Assembly (NCBI GenBank): GCA_963989385.1
Contig: OZ022499.1
Coordinates: 52,069,757 to 52,133,756 of the forward strand
Source of the DNA: Ctena decussata
Lineage: Eukaryota; Mollusca; Bivalvia; Lucinida; Lucinidae
Direction: 5' to 3'
Length of the DNA: 64,000 bases
The notes under the pieces were generated by a model. It was not told the origin of the DNA and searched no databases. It worked only from the letters and a program-made list of their open reading frames with translations. Every line of letters begins with the position of its first letter. Within the stretch, counting starts at the first letter, position 1. A program made the translations under genes and the position numbers. Of the stretch, positions 27,101-35,091 are shown piece by piece.

Positions 27101-30100
27101 TAGAAAAACCTTTAAACGACTTCTCCTCCAAAACTGCTGGGCAGATTTTGATGTATTTTCACAGAAATGTTTCTTAGGAGACCCTCTACCAAATTTGCTA
27201 AAACGGTTCCGCTCTGCTGAATAAAATGGCCGCCAGAGCTAAAAATAGAAAAACCTTTAAACGACTTCACCTCCAAAAGTGCTAGACGGATTTTGAAATA
27301 ATTTCACAGCAAATGTTCCTTAGGAGGCCCTTTACCAAAATTGCTCAAATGGTTCCGCTCCGCTGAACAATATGGCCGCCAGAGCTAAAAATAGAAAAAC
27401 CTTTAAACGACTTCTCCTCCAAAATTGCTGGGCAGATTTTGAAATAATTTCACAGAAATGTTTCTTAGGAGACCCTCTACCAAAATTGCTAAAACGAGTC
27501 AGCTCGGCTGAACAAAATGGCCGCCAGAGCTAAAAATAGAAAAACCTTTAAACGACCTTGCCTCCAAAACTGCTTGGCAGATTTTGAAATAATTTCACAG
27601 AAATGTGTCTACGGAGGCCCTTTACCAAAATTTCTCAAATGGTTCTGCTCCGCTGAACAATATGGCCGCCAGAGCTAAAAATAGAAAAACCTTTAAACAA
27701 CTTCTCCAAAACTACTGGGCAGATTTTAAAATAATTTCGCAGAAATGTTTCTTAGGACAGCCTCTACCAAAATTGCTAAAACGGTTCCACTTCACTGAAC
27801 AAAATGGCCGCCAGAGCTAAAATAGAAAAACCTTTAAACGACTTCTCCTCCAAAACTGCTGGGAAGATTTTGAAATAATTTCACAGAAATGTTCCTTAGG
27901 AGACCCTCTACCGAAATTGCTAAAATGGTTCAGCTCTGCTGAACAAAATGGCCACCAGAGCTAAATATAGAAAAACCTTGAAACGACTTCGCCTCCCAAA
28001 CTGCTGGGTAGATTTTAAAATAATTTCACAGAAATGTTTCCTAGGAGTCCTGCTACCAAAACTGCTCTACCGGTTCCGCTCGGCTAAACAATATGGCCGC
28101 CAGAGCTAAAAATAGAAAAACCTTTAAACGACTTCTCCTCCAAAACTGCTGGGAAGATTTTGAAATAATTTCACAGAAATGTTCCTTAGGAGACCCTCTA
28201 CCGAAATTGCTAAAATGGTTCAGCTCTGCTGAACAAAATGGCCACCAGAGCTAAATATAGAAAAACCTTTAAACGACACCTCCTCTTAAGCCAATGGCTC
28301 GATTTCAAAATAATTTCACAGAAGTGTTTGACTCGTGGTTCTAAACAAAAATTGCTGAAACGGTTCCACTCTGCTGTACAAAATGGCCGCCAGAGCTAAA
28401 AATAGAAATAAATCTTAGAATGAATTAGAGGGCACAGTTACGATCCAATCATCATGAAACATGGTCAGAAAGTTTATCTGAATGAAATCTAGACCAACTT
28501 TGATACTGGGTCATATGGGGTCAAAAACTAGGTCACTAGATCAAATCTTAGAAAAACGTTGTGTACACTCTTTAGGGCACAGTTATGATATAATCTACAT
28601 GAAACTTTGTCAGAATGTTTATTTTTATGAAATCTAGACCTGATTTGAAACTGGGCCATGTCAGGTCAAAAACTAGGTCACTAGGTCAGTTCTTAGTAAA
28701 ACCATTTGAATGCTTTAGAGGACACAGTTTTGTTCTAATCTTCATGAGACTTAGTCAAATGTTTTTCTCCTACAAATCTGGACCAAGGGTGCAACTTGGT
28801 CATGTCGGGTCAAAAACTAGGTCAAACCTTAGAAAAGCATTGTTTACGCTCTAGAGGGCACAGTTTTGATCCAATATTCATGAACTTTTGCAGAATGTTT
28901 ATATCCAAGAAATCTAGACCAGGTTTGAAACTGGGTCATGTGGGGTCAAAAACAAGGTCATTAGGTTAAATCTTATAAAAACCTAAGGTACACAATAAAG
29001 GGTTCATTTTCCATTGAATCTTTGTGAAACTCTGTCTGTTGGACGTATGGATGTTTCTGAGGTTAAGTTCACAGGATACTCAGGTGAGCGATCCAGGGCC
29101 ATCATGGCCCTCTTGTTTTCTATACTTTAAGTGCAGAAACCTATTCCTCACAAAACTCAGATAAGCTGCTTGAGTAAGATTTTGTTGCACAGATGAGCAG
29201 CAAAGACTGGTAATCATCCCACTGCAGGTGTGCAGACTGATCTTATTCTTCTCTTTTCAATATGGATTCCACAGAATTTGTAGATTCCTGACACATACAG
29301 GGAAGAAGCTGCTTAGACTATACCATATTTGTTGCATGCTTATGACCTGCCATATTATTTGGCTATGAGGGGGCCCCCCTCCAAAATGATCCTAATTTGA
29401 TAATTAGACTTGTATAGATGTGTGTGTGAGTGGGGGAGGGGGAGTTCCCTTCAAAACAATCCTGAAAATACAGATAAGTCTAAGACTTGTAAGATGAATT
29501 TTGATGTTTTTGGTTGTTTTGAAGGGAGAAAAAGTCTTATAGCGGAATAAAGTGGAATAAATATTGTGAGTGGTGCAGCAGATTCTATATACATGAACAT
29601 AATTGAGCTGTATCATGAGACTTCCAACAATGTGGCAATTTTGTCATGTGATATTCAGATCATCCTTCTCATTTGTACAGGGTAATCATAGACTTCACTT
29701 TTGGCTCTATGGCTTGGGTCACTTCCATAGATGGCTGATAAGACAAGTGAAGGCTCTGGTCAGACTGCACTTATGTGCAGTCTGATCAGAGCCTTTTCTT
29801 GTAACCAATGCCTTATTGTTGAAAATCACATGATATGGCTCATTTGAGCCTGAAACAAAGTAATTGAACTTTGGATGAAATAATGAATATGATAACAAGG
29901 TTTTGCAATGATTAATAAACCACATTTTGGGTGGAGCAATTATAGCACCATGCCATTATGTGATTGTGCCTATTGAAATCCATCAGATTTCAATATTTCT
30001 TTTATACTGTTTATTTTCTCAGCTATGTCATCCCCAAGATCACTTGATGGCCAACACATGGAGACTGATGGCAGAGCCCAGAATCATGAGGGAGGAGACT

Positions 30101-30793
30101 CGCCTAGGAATACAGATTCTCCCAGGGTTAGTACCTTTTAACAGCTGAATCACTGTTGGATATAAAGCATGCTCGTCTATGGTCTACAAGCTCTCAGTTC
30201 TTTAGACATATTGGCAGGTAGTAAATTTAATGTTCAAATAAGAGGGAGCTGAAGGTTTCCTCTTATTTAGGATAATAATTATCAGTTTGCCAGCTGAAAC
30301 TGCTAAAGAGAGTTAAATTGTATTTATCATCATATTCAGCTCAAGTGATGTATAAGGTGAATTAATACAGTTTATTCCTTAGAGAGCACTATTTTTTACA
30401 AAGAATATGCCTTCCTTTTTAAAGGGATGCTTATCTGATAGAAAAGAATAGGATTTTCAGAAATGTTAAAATTGCTTCACAAAGGGAGTAACTGTTTTCC
30501 TTTAAGAGCAGCTGTCATTAAGAGTAGAGGAAATTTCTTCCTGGTCATGGAGGTGGTACTGTTCATCTAACATAATTATTCTATTTTAGGAAAGGCCAAA
30601 ACCATCTCCAAGAGCTCCACGTCCCATGTCTGAGCCCACAGGGACCCCAGGGGGTGAAGACCACGAGGAAAAGGAAAAGAAACGCAAGAGCATGTTTGGC
30701 TTTCTCAAAAAGAAGAAAGAAAAAGACCATGAAGAACATGATAAACATAAAGACAGTAAAAAACATCATAAGAAAGAAAAGGAAAAATATTAG
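1..30793 (+). CDS. beta-type spectrin, C-terminal part (12 exons, 5' end outside window)
   Basis: Actin-crosslinking membrane-skeleton protein that pairs with alpha spectrin under the plasma membrane. Exons: 1-167, 893-1082, 1948-2046, 2833-3015, 3863-3976, 14449-14537, 15158-15744, 16183-16371, 18066-18131, 25333-25527, 30023-30126, 30590-30793. All introns are GT-AG, phases match throughout, and the joined frame gives 728 residues and one stop (TAG 30791-30793). Order in the visible protein: end of one spectrin repeat (1-55), a full repeat (~56-152), a partial two-helix repeat (~153-213), a charged Arg/Glu helix (~214-265), a Pro/Ser/Lys linker (~281-434), a PH domain (~435-540), a Pro-rich tail and a Lys-rich end. 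This order is that of beta spectrins. The PH start (MEGLLERKQELQSGG) looks more like the heavy beta type than the common beta type, but this is from memory. The N-terminal actin-binding domain and most repeats lie upstream of the window. Confidence 0.9.
229..345. repeat. foldback MITE, ~117 bp
   Basis: Nearly symmetric around position 287. The inner arms 264-285 and 289-310 are perfect (22 bases, TCC loop); the outer arms continue with a few mismatches out to ATTACTGTAGTGTGC on the left and GCACATTACGGTAAT on the right. Confidence 0.8.
300..507. repeat. two-copy tandem duplication, ~104-bp unit
   Basis: Unit 300-403 repeats at 404-507; both begin TTAATTATTTTAGGTGTCCC and end in ATGAGCAAAGAGTAG plus a few bases. 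The first unit starts in the right arm of the foldback at 229-345, so the duplication carried that arm along. Confidence 0.8.
893..1082 (+). CDS. spectrin exon B (start of a spectrin repeat)
   Basis: Acceptor TTTTTCAACAG ends at 892; the first base completes the split codon from exon A. Encodes AWISEMMAVITA, then GAEASMARWKEHRAEVDSR, a typical spectrin helix A/B pattern with the conserved Trp and the H-x-E-x-D series. Donor GTAGGG at 1083; ends between codons. Confidence 0.92.
1083..1947. other. intron B-C
   Basis: No gene. A ~50-base motif around 1503-1553 (containing CTAGAGGAGCAAATTC) recurs diverged at 1735-1786. The stretch 1600-1663 resembles the tail of the SINE at 34588-34770. Confidence 0.5.
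1948..2046 (+). CDS. spectrin exon C (helix C of the repeat)
   Basis: 33 codons, phase 0 on both sides, acceptor TGTGTTTCAG and donor GTGAGT. Encodes IQEKITDLNGAWEALLRALE, the helix C pattern with the conserved Trp seen in spectrin repeats. It continues directly from exon B. Confidence 0.9.
2047..2832. other. intron C-D, nothing recognised
   Basis: I see no repeat, RNA gene or coding potential beyond the splice sites. Confidence 0.6.
2833..3015 (+). CDS. spectrin exon D (partial repeat, likely tetramer site)
   Basis: 61 codons, phase 0 on both sides; acceptor TTGTTCTTCAG, donor GTAATT. Encodes EAWMSVRDPQ..., IVEELLRRQQDFEKTVDAQE and FTAITRATQ, that is helices A and B of a repeat with no helix C after it. 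In beta spectrins the last, partial repeat pairs with the lone N-terminal helix of alpha spectrin to make tetramers, so this exon is the likely tetramerisation site (inference from position and pattern). Confidence 0.9.
3115..3395. repeat. diverged foldback MITE split by a SINE
   Basis: Left part contains TGGCTCATAATGAGCC-like sequence (here with changes) and the right part ATCTACACTGTTT. Both match the family also seen at 17222-17425, 25600-25735 and 35092-35303. A SINE sits in the middle (3206-3350). Confidence 0.5.
3206..3350 (+). repeat. tRNA-derived SINE inside a MITE
   Basis: Contains a tRNA-like A-box area (GTGGTAGTGTAGTGAATTAC) and B box (AGGTTCAATCCC), followed by a non-tRNA body ending in GGGACATTAAACCCGAGTTC. 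Flanks CTCATTTGGAT and CTCATCTGAAT look like a diverged target duplication. Confidence 0.65.
3396..3711. repeat. palindromic MITE family A, copy with internal duplication
   Basis: Member of the ~236-bp foldback family whose ends are GAGCCGCGACACGA and its complement and whose inner arms hold ACTCAGATCAGCCTGGGCAT. A ~74-bp piece starting TTGGATTTTCAATATGAGC occurs twice in a row at the left end (about 3384-3457 and 3458-3531). Confidence 0.8.
3863..3976 (+). CDS. spectrin exon E (charged helical stretch)
   Basis: 38 codons, phase 0 on both sides, acceptor TTCTTCCACAG, donor GTAATG. Encodes a Glu/Arg/Lys-rich helix (AKKEKDRLEEMRRREQNR), as in the LE-R/E-rich segment that follows the last repeat of beta spectrins. 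The next coding exon is 10.5 kb away. Confidence 0.88.
5105..5340. repeat. palindromic MITE family A
   Basis: Starts GAGCCGCGACAGGACAAAAC and ends in the complement (GTTTTCTCATGTGGCGGCTC). Arms of about 110 bases are near-complementary around a centre with AGCTTAGACCCTTAACTACC. Confidence 0.9.
5644..5879. repeat. palindromic MITE family A
   Basis: Same family, ends GAGCGCGATACGAG and CTTTTCATGGCTC. Flanked on both sides by ATAT, a possible 4-bp target duplication. Confidence 0.9.
6194..6340. repeat. palindromic MITE family A, internally deleted (147 bp)
   Basis: Both ends are present (GAGCCGAGACACGACAAAAC and GTTTTGTCATGACATGGCTC) but about 90 bases of the centre and right inner arm are missing. 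Confidence 0.85.
7776..7998. repeat. foldback MITE, ~223 bp, near-perfect arms
   Basis: Left end GGGGCCGTATTCAT, right end ATGAATACGGCCCC, arms about 105 bases around the centre GACTGTTCCTCC near 7890. A different family from A. Confidence 0.9.
8037..10375. mobile_element. foldback element split by a nested array element
   Basis: Left end TACCGTATTCTACCTAATTA, then AGCGCAC...AAGCGCAC; right end is the complement (TTAAGCGCACAGGG...TCGATTACGGTA). Inner arms AATTTAAAGCTTAAGCATCA and TGATGCTTTACCTTTAAATT pair as well. The element at 8279-10222 lies in its centre. Confidence 0.65.
8279..10222 (+). mobile_element. Helentron-like non-autonomous element, ~440-bp internal array
   Basis: Begins TTTTAGCTCACCTGAGCC with a GC hairpin, then a TCCGTCGTCCGTCG microsatellite (8330-8360), then about four units of 434-465 bp (each with CATGACCAACATGGCC, at 8472, 8937, 9381, 9815). 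Ends with CAGGTGAGCG, a GGGCC/GGCCC hairpin and CTCTTGTTTT. No protein coding. Class is inferred from the plan of ends, microsatellite and array. Confidence 0.6.
10930..11203 (-). repeat. tRNA-derived SINE, reverse orientation
   Basis: The complement starts GAGGTGCCGTGGTCAAGTGG (A-box area) with GGTCATGAGTTCACGGCTC (B-box area) downstream, and ends in a body with TGGGAAACCTTTACC. A (TA) run borders the tRNA-like end. Confidence 0.7.
12311..13493 (+). mobile_element. Helentron-like element with (GTCGGC)n and ~175-bp array
   Basis: Begins TTTTTAGCTCGCCTGAACGA with a TTCAGG hairpin, then (GTCGGC)n at 12360-12405, then three to four units of about 175 bp starting TTGGATGTTTTGGTTAAAG. A C-run at 13211-13238 lies inside. 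Ends CAGGCGAGCTA, hairpin GCTGTC/GACAGC, CTCTTGTT. Confidence 0.6.
14449..14537 (+). CDS. spectrin exon F (charged helix, linker start)
   Basis: Acceptor TTATGTTACAG ends at 14448. 29 codons plus two bases, reading ERRREKDTLKAQEILLRRQ then SGEESSDEE. It carries on the Arg/Glu helix of exon E and then turns acidic. Donor GTAAGT at 14538. A long palindrome begins 16 bases into the following intron. Confidence 0.85.
14554..14624. repeat. 71-base near-perfect palindrome next to a splice donor
   Basis: Arms CACTGAAGTGTCTCTATATT... and its exact complement meet at GGTTGTTGCAACC. It starts 16 bases after the exon F donor and would form a hairpin of about 34 pairs in the transcript. Confidence 0.9.
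14634..14882. repeat. palindromic MITE family A, diverged
   Basis: Starts GAGCTGCAGCACCACAAAAA, contains ACTCAGATCAGCCTGGACAT and the complementary right arm, ends TTTTGTCATGTTGTTACTC. Confidence 0.8.
15158..15744 (+). CDS. spectrin exon G (linker and first half of PH domain)
   Basis: Largest exon, 587 bases; the first base completes the Lys codon split after exon F. It encodes a basic and Pro-rich linker with PPPTPG, SAPPP and PPVSPKQ, two similar basophilic sites (KKRTPSF and RKRTQSF), then the PH start at residue ~435: MEGLLERKQELQSGG, RSWKNFYAALFGQLLCFFKD. The RSW...LLCFFKD strand pattern is typical of beta-spectrin PH domains. Donor GTGAGT at 15745, ending after the first base of a codon. 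Confidence 0.92.
15745..16182. other. intron G-H, nothing recognised
   Basis: No repeat or gene seen. Confidence 0.6.
16183..16371 (+). CDS. spectrin exon H (second half of PH domain)
   Basis: 189 bases, phase 1 on both sides. Encodes NIHEAACVIASDYTKKKHVL, then RLKLRDNSEFLLEAPS and MVEWLGKIKKFSG. This is the core and the C-terminal Trp helix of the PH domain; the DYTKKKHV strand is the hallmark of spectrin PH domains, which bind inositol phospholipids. Acceptor CTTGTGTTTCAG, donor GTAAGT. Confidence 0.93.
16372..18065. other. intron H-I
   Basis: A diverged foldback MITE at 17222-17425 is the only element I recognise; the rest is AT-rich unique-looking sequence. Confidence 0.6.
17222..17425. 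repeat. diverged foldback MITE (same family as 35092-35303)
   Basis: Contains GAGGTGGCTCATAATGAGC at the centre, GTCTACACTGTTTG on the right and GCATTTTAAGGGTTAG at the right end, matching the better-kept copy at 35092-35303. Confidence 0.55.
18066..18131 (+). CDS. spectrin exon I (small cassette, 22 codons)
   Basis: 66 bases, phase 1 on both sides, acceptor GTTGATGTTTACAG, donor GTGACC. Encodes HPAMFPDMEFVSDVVDNEEP, an acidic stretch just after the PH domain. Because it is frame-neutral it could be skipped with no frame change. No domain recognised. Confidence is lower than for its neighbours because the exon is short. Confidence 0.72.
18420..18655. repeat. palindromic MITE family A
   Basis: Ends GAGCCACGACGTGACAAAAC and GTTTTCTCATGTCACGGCTC, flanked on both sides by AAAT, a possible 4-bp target duplication. 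Confidence 0.9.
20824..21060. repeat. palindromic MITE family A, diverged
   Basis: Starts TAGCCAGAACATGACAAACC and ends TTTTGTAATGTCATAGCTC, with ACTCAGATCAACCTTGGCAT and its complement inside. Confidence 0.8.
21965..22290. repeat. 35-bp minisatellite, about nine copies
   Basis: Unit of the form GAGATTTAGACCCAGTTGTC followed by TGCCCTGTTGAGTAT, with small changes and one partial copy. Confidence 0.9.
25333..25527 (+). CDS. spectrin exon J (Pro/Arg-rich tail, cassette candidate)
   Basis: 195 bases, phase 1 on both sides. Acceptor ACTTATAATTTCAG, donor GTTTGT (not a strong donor). Encodes PSSEPPRPAARDRSASPPGG, then YPQTPQQPVPTSTPPRSREP and KTDSFNE. Low complexity, likely disordered, with possible SH3-type PxxP and phosphorylation sites. 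Frame-neutral, so alternative use is possible. Confidence 0.85.
25735..26727 (+). mobile_element. Helentron-like element, TATACGCCTG type
   Basis: Begins TTTTTATACGCCTGTTTTG, then a TCCGTCCGTCTGTCC microsatellite (25788-25815), then about four loose units around CTCCCTTT...GATTAGT. Ends AAACAGGCGTATTATGCGC, a small GCTT/AAGC hairpin and CACTTGTTTTT. TATACGCCTGTTT and AAACAGGCGTAT are subterminal inverted repeats. It ends in the T-run where the next element starts. Confidence 0.6.
26728..29117 (+). mobile_element. Helentron-like element with 145-bp and ~149-bp arrays
   Basis: Begins TTTTTAGCTCACCTGAGCAC, hairpin, then TCCGTCGTCCATCGTCCG (26778-26810). First array: about ten units of 145 bp with AAAATGGCCGCCAGAGC (26936, 27081, 27226, 27372, 27517 and on) up to 28405. 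Second array: four units of about 149 bp with GAGGGCACAGTT, 28430-29000. Ends CAGGTGAGCG, GGGCC/GGCCC hairpin, CTCTTGTTTT. Confidence 0.65.
29605..29841. repeat. possible diverged family A foldback
   Basis: Ends GAGCTGTATCATGAGA and TCACATGATATGGCTC are complementary in part; inner arms CTCTGGTCAGACTGCAC and GTGCAGTCTGATCAGAG pair around 29773. Size fits family A, but the inner sequence is poorly conserved. Confidence 0.5.
30023..30126 (+). CDS. spectrin exon K (tail)
   Basis: Acceptor TTTATTTTCTCAG ends at 30022; the first two bases complete the codon from exon J (or from H or I if those are joined directly). Encodes MSSPRSLDGQHMETDGRAQN and GGDSPRNTDSPR. Donor GTTAGT at 30127, ending between codons. 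Ser/Pro-rich, likely disordered. Confidence 0.83.
30127..30589. other. intron K-L, nothing recognised
   Basis: No repeat or gene seen. Confidence 0.6.
30590..30793 (+). CDS. spectrin terminal exon (Lys-rich C-terminus and stop)
   Basis: Acceptor TATTCTATTTTAG ends at 30589. 67 codons and TAG. Encodes PKPSPRAPRPMSEP, then KEKKRKSMFGFLKKKKEKD and a His/Lys/Asp-rich end finishing in KEKEKY. Beta spectrins commonly end in a short basic tail of the form K-x-S-x-F-x-KKK, so the end is believable for the family. Confidence 0.88.
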   Translation, partial: ERPKPSPRAPRPMSEPTGTPGGEDHEEKEKKRKSMFGFLKKKKEKDHEEHDKHKDSKKHHKKEKEKY

Positions 30794-32663
30794 CTTGAAA
30801 AAGAAAAAAATCAGTGAAAAAATATATATCATTGGAAGGAAATTGAGAAGTATTAGTGTTATAGAAAAAGAGAGAACTGTTTGCATAAAAAACATAAGGA
30901 CATTAGAAACATCAGAAAAAAGATAAGGAGAGGAAAAATATTAGCATCCAGAGCATGACAAAGCATCTTGAAGCATCCTAAGTAACTTAGCATAACACTT
31001 TAAGAGAGGAATATCAGCAATGTGAGCAACACGTCAACACGACATTGTCAAAGGATTGGCTTGATTATTTGATTACACATTCAGGTGTATGAATATATTT
31101 CATTGAGAGAGCATTGAAATTTCAGAGATGAAAAGTTTTCCCTCTGGTTTCAAAGAAAGGCCAGTCGTACAGAAAATAATTTATTTCCTGACTGGTATTT
31201 CGACCCCTTCTTTAATACAGGGGACTATGGTTAAAAGGGAGAACTTGCTTCCCTTTAAGGAACAGAAGCCTTTGCTATATTACGATATAGGCCAGGTTTG
31301 AGTCTTGCTGTTCGCATATGCCATCATGCTGGCTTGACATACCATCATGTTTGTTTGACATACCATTGGGTTGGTTTGACCTACCATTGAGTTGGGTTGA
31401 CATACCAACATGCTGGTGTTTTGTTTCATATCTACATGCTGGTTTTTTGTTTCCAGTCACAGGCTGACATTCTTATTTAAAAACTTCTGTATATTTTTTT
31501 TCACGTTTGGAAGGCACCAAACTGGATTCATTATATGTATGCATGTATTTTTCATTTAAGACAGATTTTGATAACATTAACCTAATGAAGATGACTAACA
31601 CATTTCAAAGTTTCTTTGTGCCCCATATATGCCAAAGGGCATATTTTTCTTTTCCTTTCGATTTAGATAAATGTTTACAGACAATGTGATAAAAGTGATA
31701 CACATTTATTTATCAACAAAAACAAAGTCTATACATGTGCATATATAGGCACTATATCTGTTAACACTGCATGTTTTTGCCCACATTTTGTTTTACAGCA
31801 GTGTATCAGCAACAGCATTGGATCAGTTTTGGTCATTTTGGTGAAAGTCAGATTAAGGTGATTTACAATTACGCATGTTGATAATTTCACATTTTCAGGA
31901 AAAACAGTATGTTTGGGACAAAAATTTTTGAAACTTCCCTGTTCATCTACAAAATCATTTTTGTTTTGGAATTTGTTCCACCAGAAGATTCCATTTAGTT
32001 TCTGTTACATTTCAATTTATGCTTTAAATTGAAAGCCCCTGCCCTGAACAAATACCTCAAACTCTGATCAGATTGCTCTTAAGGAATTTGAGCAGGGTGT
32101 AATATGTTTGCAAAAATTTTTATCAAACATCCCATGATATGAGAAAGTACAGAAATCACTGTTGTCCAGTTATTTGAGGGTATTACCATAAAAATGGTAT
32201 GTTTTCCAGAAAATAAACAAAAAATAAAAGTTCATCTCACAGCTGTGTTTATCCTGAAGTTAAGCATTTGTATCAAATGGCATTACCTTTTTGAAGATCT
32301 TTTTCTAAACCATTCATAGGATGACCTGACAAAATCAGTCTTTTGGCATATGGTACCTGCTGATTTCGGGACCCGCCTACATATGCACATTCCCCAGTAT
32401 ATGTCTGTAGGCTTGGCTGAACATGCTTTGGTTGTATGGATCATAATTCATATGACAAGGTGTATTTTATCGTATTGCCACACCTATCATTCCATGTTTC
32501 TTTTGTATTCCACAAAACAGCTCCTCTTGAATCTTTTCAAGACCAAAAATGATGTTGCAATTTCATTAAAAAATGTCAGCCTTCTATTTACATCTAAACA
32601 TTCCAAAGCATTAAAGTCATAGAAGTTCATACAAGTCAGCATCCTGTCAATAGTTTCTATATG
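30794..32663 (+). other. probable 3' UTR and downstream sequence of the spectrin gene
   Basis: No reading frame with coding character. It starts in an A-rich area directly after the stop. Several short repeats of CATACCATCATGTTGGTTTGA type occur at 31315-31400. The end of the UTR is not fixed by sequence alone. Confidence 0.5.
32212..32228 (+). terminator. candidate poly(A) signals, spectrin gene
   Basis: Two AATAAA hexamers at 32212-32217 and 32223-32228, about 1.4 kb after the stop. Other sites could be used; no cleavage evidence is visible. Confidence 0.3.
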
Positions 32664-33266
32664 TACTCAACCGAATTAAAAACGCAACACTTAATTTATC
32701 CAATATTCCATAGCTTATGTCATATGCAGAGTATTTTCAGTTTAATTTCTAGAGTCGACAGGGATTAATGTTTACTGTCCCATAAATTCAGTTTTGTCGA
32801 TGAAATGGTTCACACGTGAGAGAGCACTATTGATAGCTACCCGATTTTGAAAAGTTTAAAAAAAAGACAGAACTATCGAGAGACAGGATGTATACGTCGT
32901 ATCGGTCGCCGGGTTTAAGATAATCTATGGTCTCCCAAGTGCGTCAAATTTTTTCTACGCGAGTAAAAATCATTGATTGGTGGTAACTGGTAATGGAAAT
33001 GTTTGGCTTCCAACCGCAGGCTAACATAAGCATGCAGGATTCTAAGCGCCTTGGCAGACACATCCCTACATGAGACTTTTGAAAATCGGGTAGCTATCGG
33101 TAATGCTCTCCCAAGCGTGAACCATTTCATCAACAGAACTTAATTTCAGGGACAGTAAACATAAATCCCTGTTGATTTAAGAAATTAAACTGAAAATGAT
33201 CAGCATATGACAGGAGCTATGAAATACTGGAAAAATTAGGTGTTGCGTTTTTAATTCGGTTGAGTA
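32664..33266. mobile_element. TA-flanked inverted-repeat DNA transposon, non-autonomous (599 bp)
   Basis: Element 32666-33264 begins CTCAACCGAATTAAAAACGC and ends with its exact complement, flanked by TA on each side. Inverted repeats run about 180 bases with mismatches and include ATGGTTCACACGTGAGAG on the left and its match CTCTCCCAAGCGTGAACCAT on the right. No transposase frame. The TA duplication fits the Tc1/mariner superfamily. Confidence 0.8.
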
Positions 33267-34587
33267 TATTTGATTTACATATACTGTAATTTACATTTGA
33301 TTTACCAACAGACATTCCACAGCATTGCATATCAGTAAACTGCTGCATTCACTTTTACATACTTATTCACTTTTACATACTTGTTAAACAATTGTAAAGT
33401 CATATAATTTCCTTGAATTTTGCTTTAAGCAACAGTATTCCAATGTTTTACTATAGTGTATTGAAGTCAAATAATATGCAGTCCTAGCAATAATACTTTA
33501 TACTAAAATTCTGTTTAAAGTTTGGGTATGTTTTTGCTGAAATTTAAAAGATCAAATTATTTTTTAAGACTTTTACATTATGCAAATGTTCCATGTTTCA
33601 TGTTTATGTTATTCGTTGTTATTTTTGAATTGTTGACAGCTATACTAACACAATACACAAGAGCTAGTTTTGTCCATTTAGTTTACTTAAATAAGCAGAA
33701 CTCCAAATAAGGGGAAGGAATACCAGGTTCTTATTCTGTGATAATATTTCATAGTACTCATTAAAAGTCATGTTTTTGCTGACATTAGAAACGCCTTGGT
33801 GAGGCAACCAGCTGTAATGAAGATCTATAACATGTTTTTTTCACAGGGAATAAACAGAAGTTAAAAATTACTTCACAATTACCATCAGAACAATACCTTA
33901 TCTGGAGTTCTGAAAATCATAGGCCCTAGTAAGATAAGTATTTGATAATAGTTTCACACTAATTTGTCTTAATTCTCCATAAAACATACATTGTGATTCC
34001 TCATTAGAACCATCTCTGTGAGACAGTTCTAATGAGGGTCACATATGTTTTTACTAAGAACTAACAGAAATTATTGTAGAATTGTCCTTAAATACTCAGT
34101 GTTATTCTAGGCCTCTGTTGTTGTTTTGGTGAGGAAGTGCTTAGATTTTGTGCAGAATATAGTTTAGGGAAAACAGTGCTTTAGCTATGTTAGCAATTAT
34201 TGTATATTTTGTTATGATATATAATATTATAATTATGTTATAGAGAGCTGTATGAAGCCAAAATGGGAGTTTATTACATTTTCAAACAGCATGATTACTG
34301 TGCCCAAGAACACCACAAAATTGACATTTTCAGTTATAAACAGTGCAGGCCCAGGCTTTTCTTCAAGTAAATGTACAGCTAATGCCCTGGTCTGTTATGA
34401 GGCTTTTGATGATACAATTTGCCTTTACATATTTGGTCTTATTCCAATTTCAGATCAGTTTTTAATCAGAAAGCTTTACAAAGCAGTTGTTGATGTTTAG
34501 GAGTAAAAATATTAAAACTTAGCCATACAGCACAGATGAACTAACTGAACTTGATTTGATTTGATATTATCATTGCTGCATTATAAG

Positions 34588-34770
34588 AAGTGGCCGAGTG
34601 GTTAGCACTCTTGACTTTGGATCACCGGAAAGCAGAATTGAGTCCTGCTAGAGGTGAGATTTTCTCTGAACCTAAGTAGTGCTTCATTGCTTAGAACCCA
34701 GCATCCTGATATGACTGAAGAACTGTTGAAAAGGACATAAAACCACCAAGTCATCCATGCTGCAATAGGT
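34588..34770 (+). repeat. tRNA-derived SINE (tRNA-Ser/Leu-like head)
   Basis: Head AGTGGCCGAGTGGTTAGCAC is A-box-like as in class II tRNAs, with a degraded B box near GAATTGAGTCCTGC. The tail with ACTGTTGAAAAGGACATAAA also occurs, diverged, near 1615-1663. Confidence 0.65.
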
Positions 34771-35091
34771 AGTAAACTTTTATTTGGCTTCATATTGCCA
34801 ACTTGTTAAGTGTGATGTACGGAAAATTTAATATAGATTACACTATGTACAAGAACATGTAAATTATCATACAGAGTTGTATACAAAGTAATTGATGTAC
34901 AGTATAGTGAAAATATTATGAATCTATTTATGTTGTGTCTGTGCTTCAATGTACATGTATTAATAAACGTGAAATTGCTGTTTATACTTCTAGATGGGAT
35001 GTAAATGTTGAAAATCACAGCCAGAGGACTGGTCAGTCATTTATGATGAATATTGTAGCTAAAATAGTACCAAAATCATAAATCCGAAGTC

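Larger units (their letters stand above)
25528..30022. other. intron J-K (4.5 kb), mostly two mobile elements
   Basis: A MITE remnant (about 25600-25735) is followed by two abutting array elements (25735-26727 and 26728-29117). A diverged family A foldback may lie at 29605-29841. Nothing seen in 29118-29604. Confidence 0.7.

Noticed and set aside
30581..30926. Open frames on both strands overlapping the last spectrin exon
   Set aside because: Shadows of the Lys-rich coding exon and the A-rich 3' UTR; low complexity, no domain.
32350..32622. 90-residue open frame after the spectrin gene
   Set aside because: No domain, no splice or poly(A) context of its own; lies in probable 3' UTR or flank.
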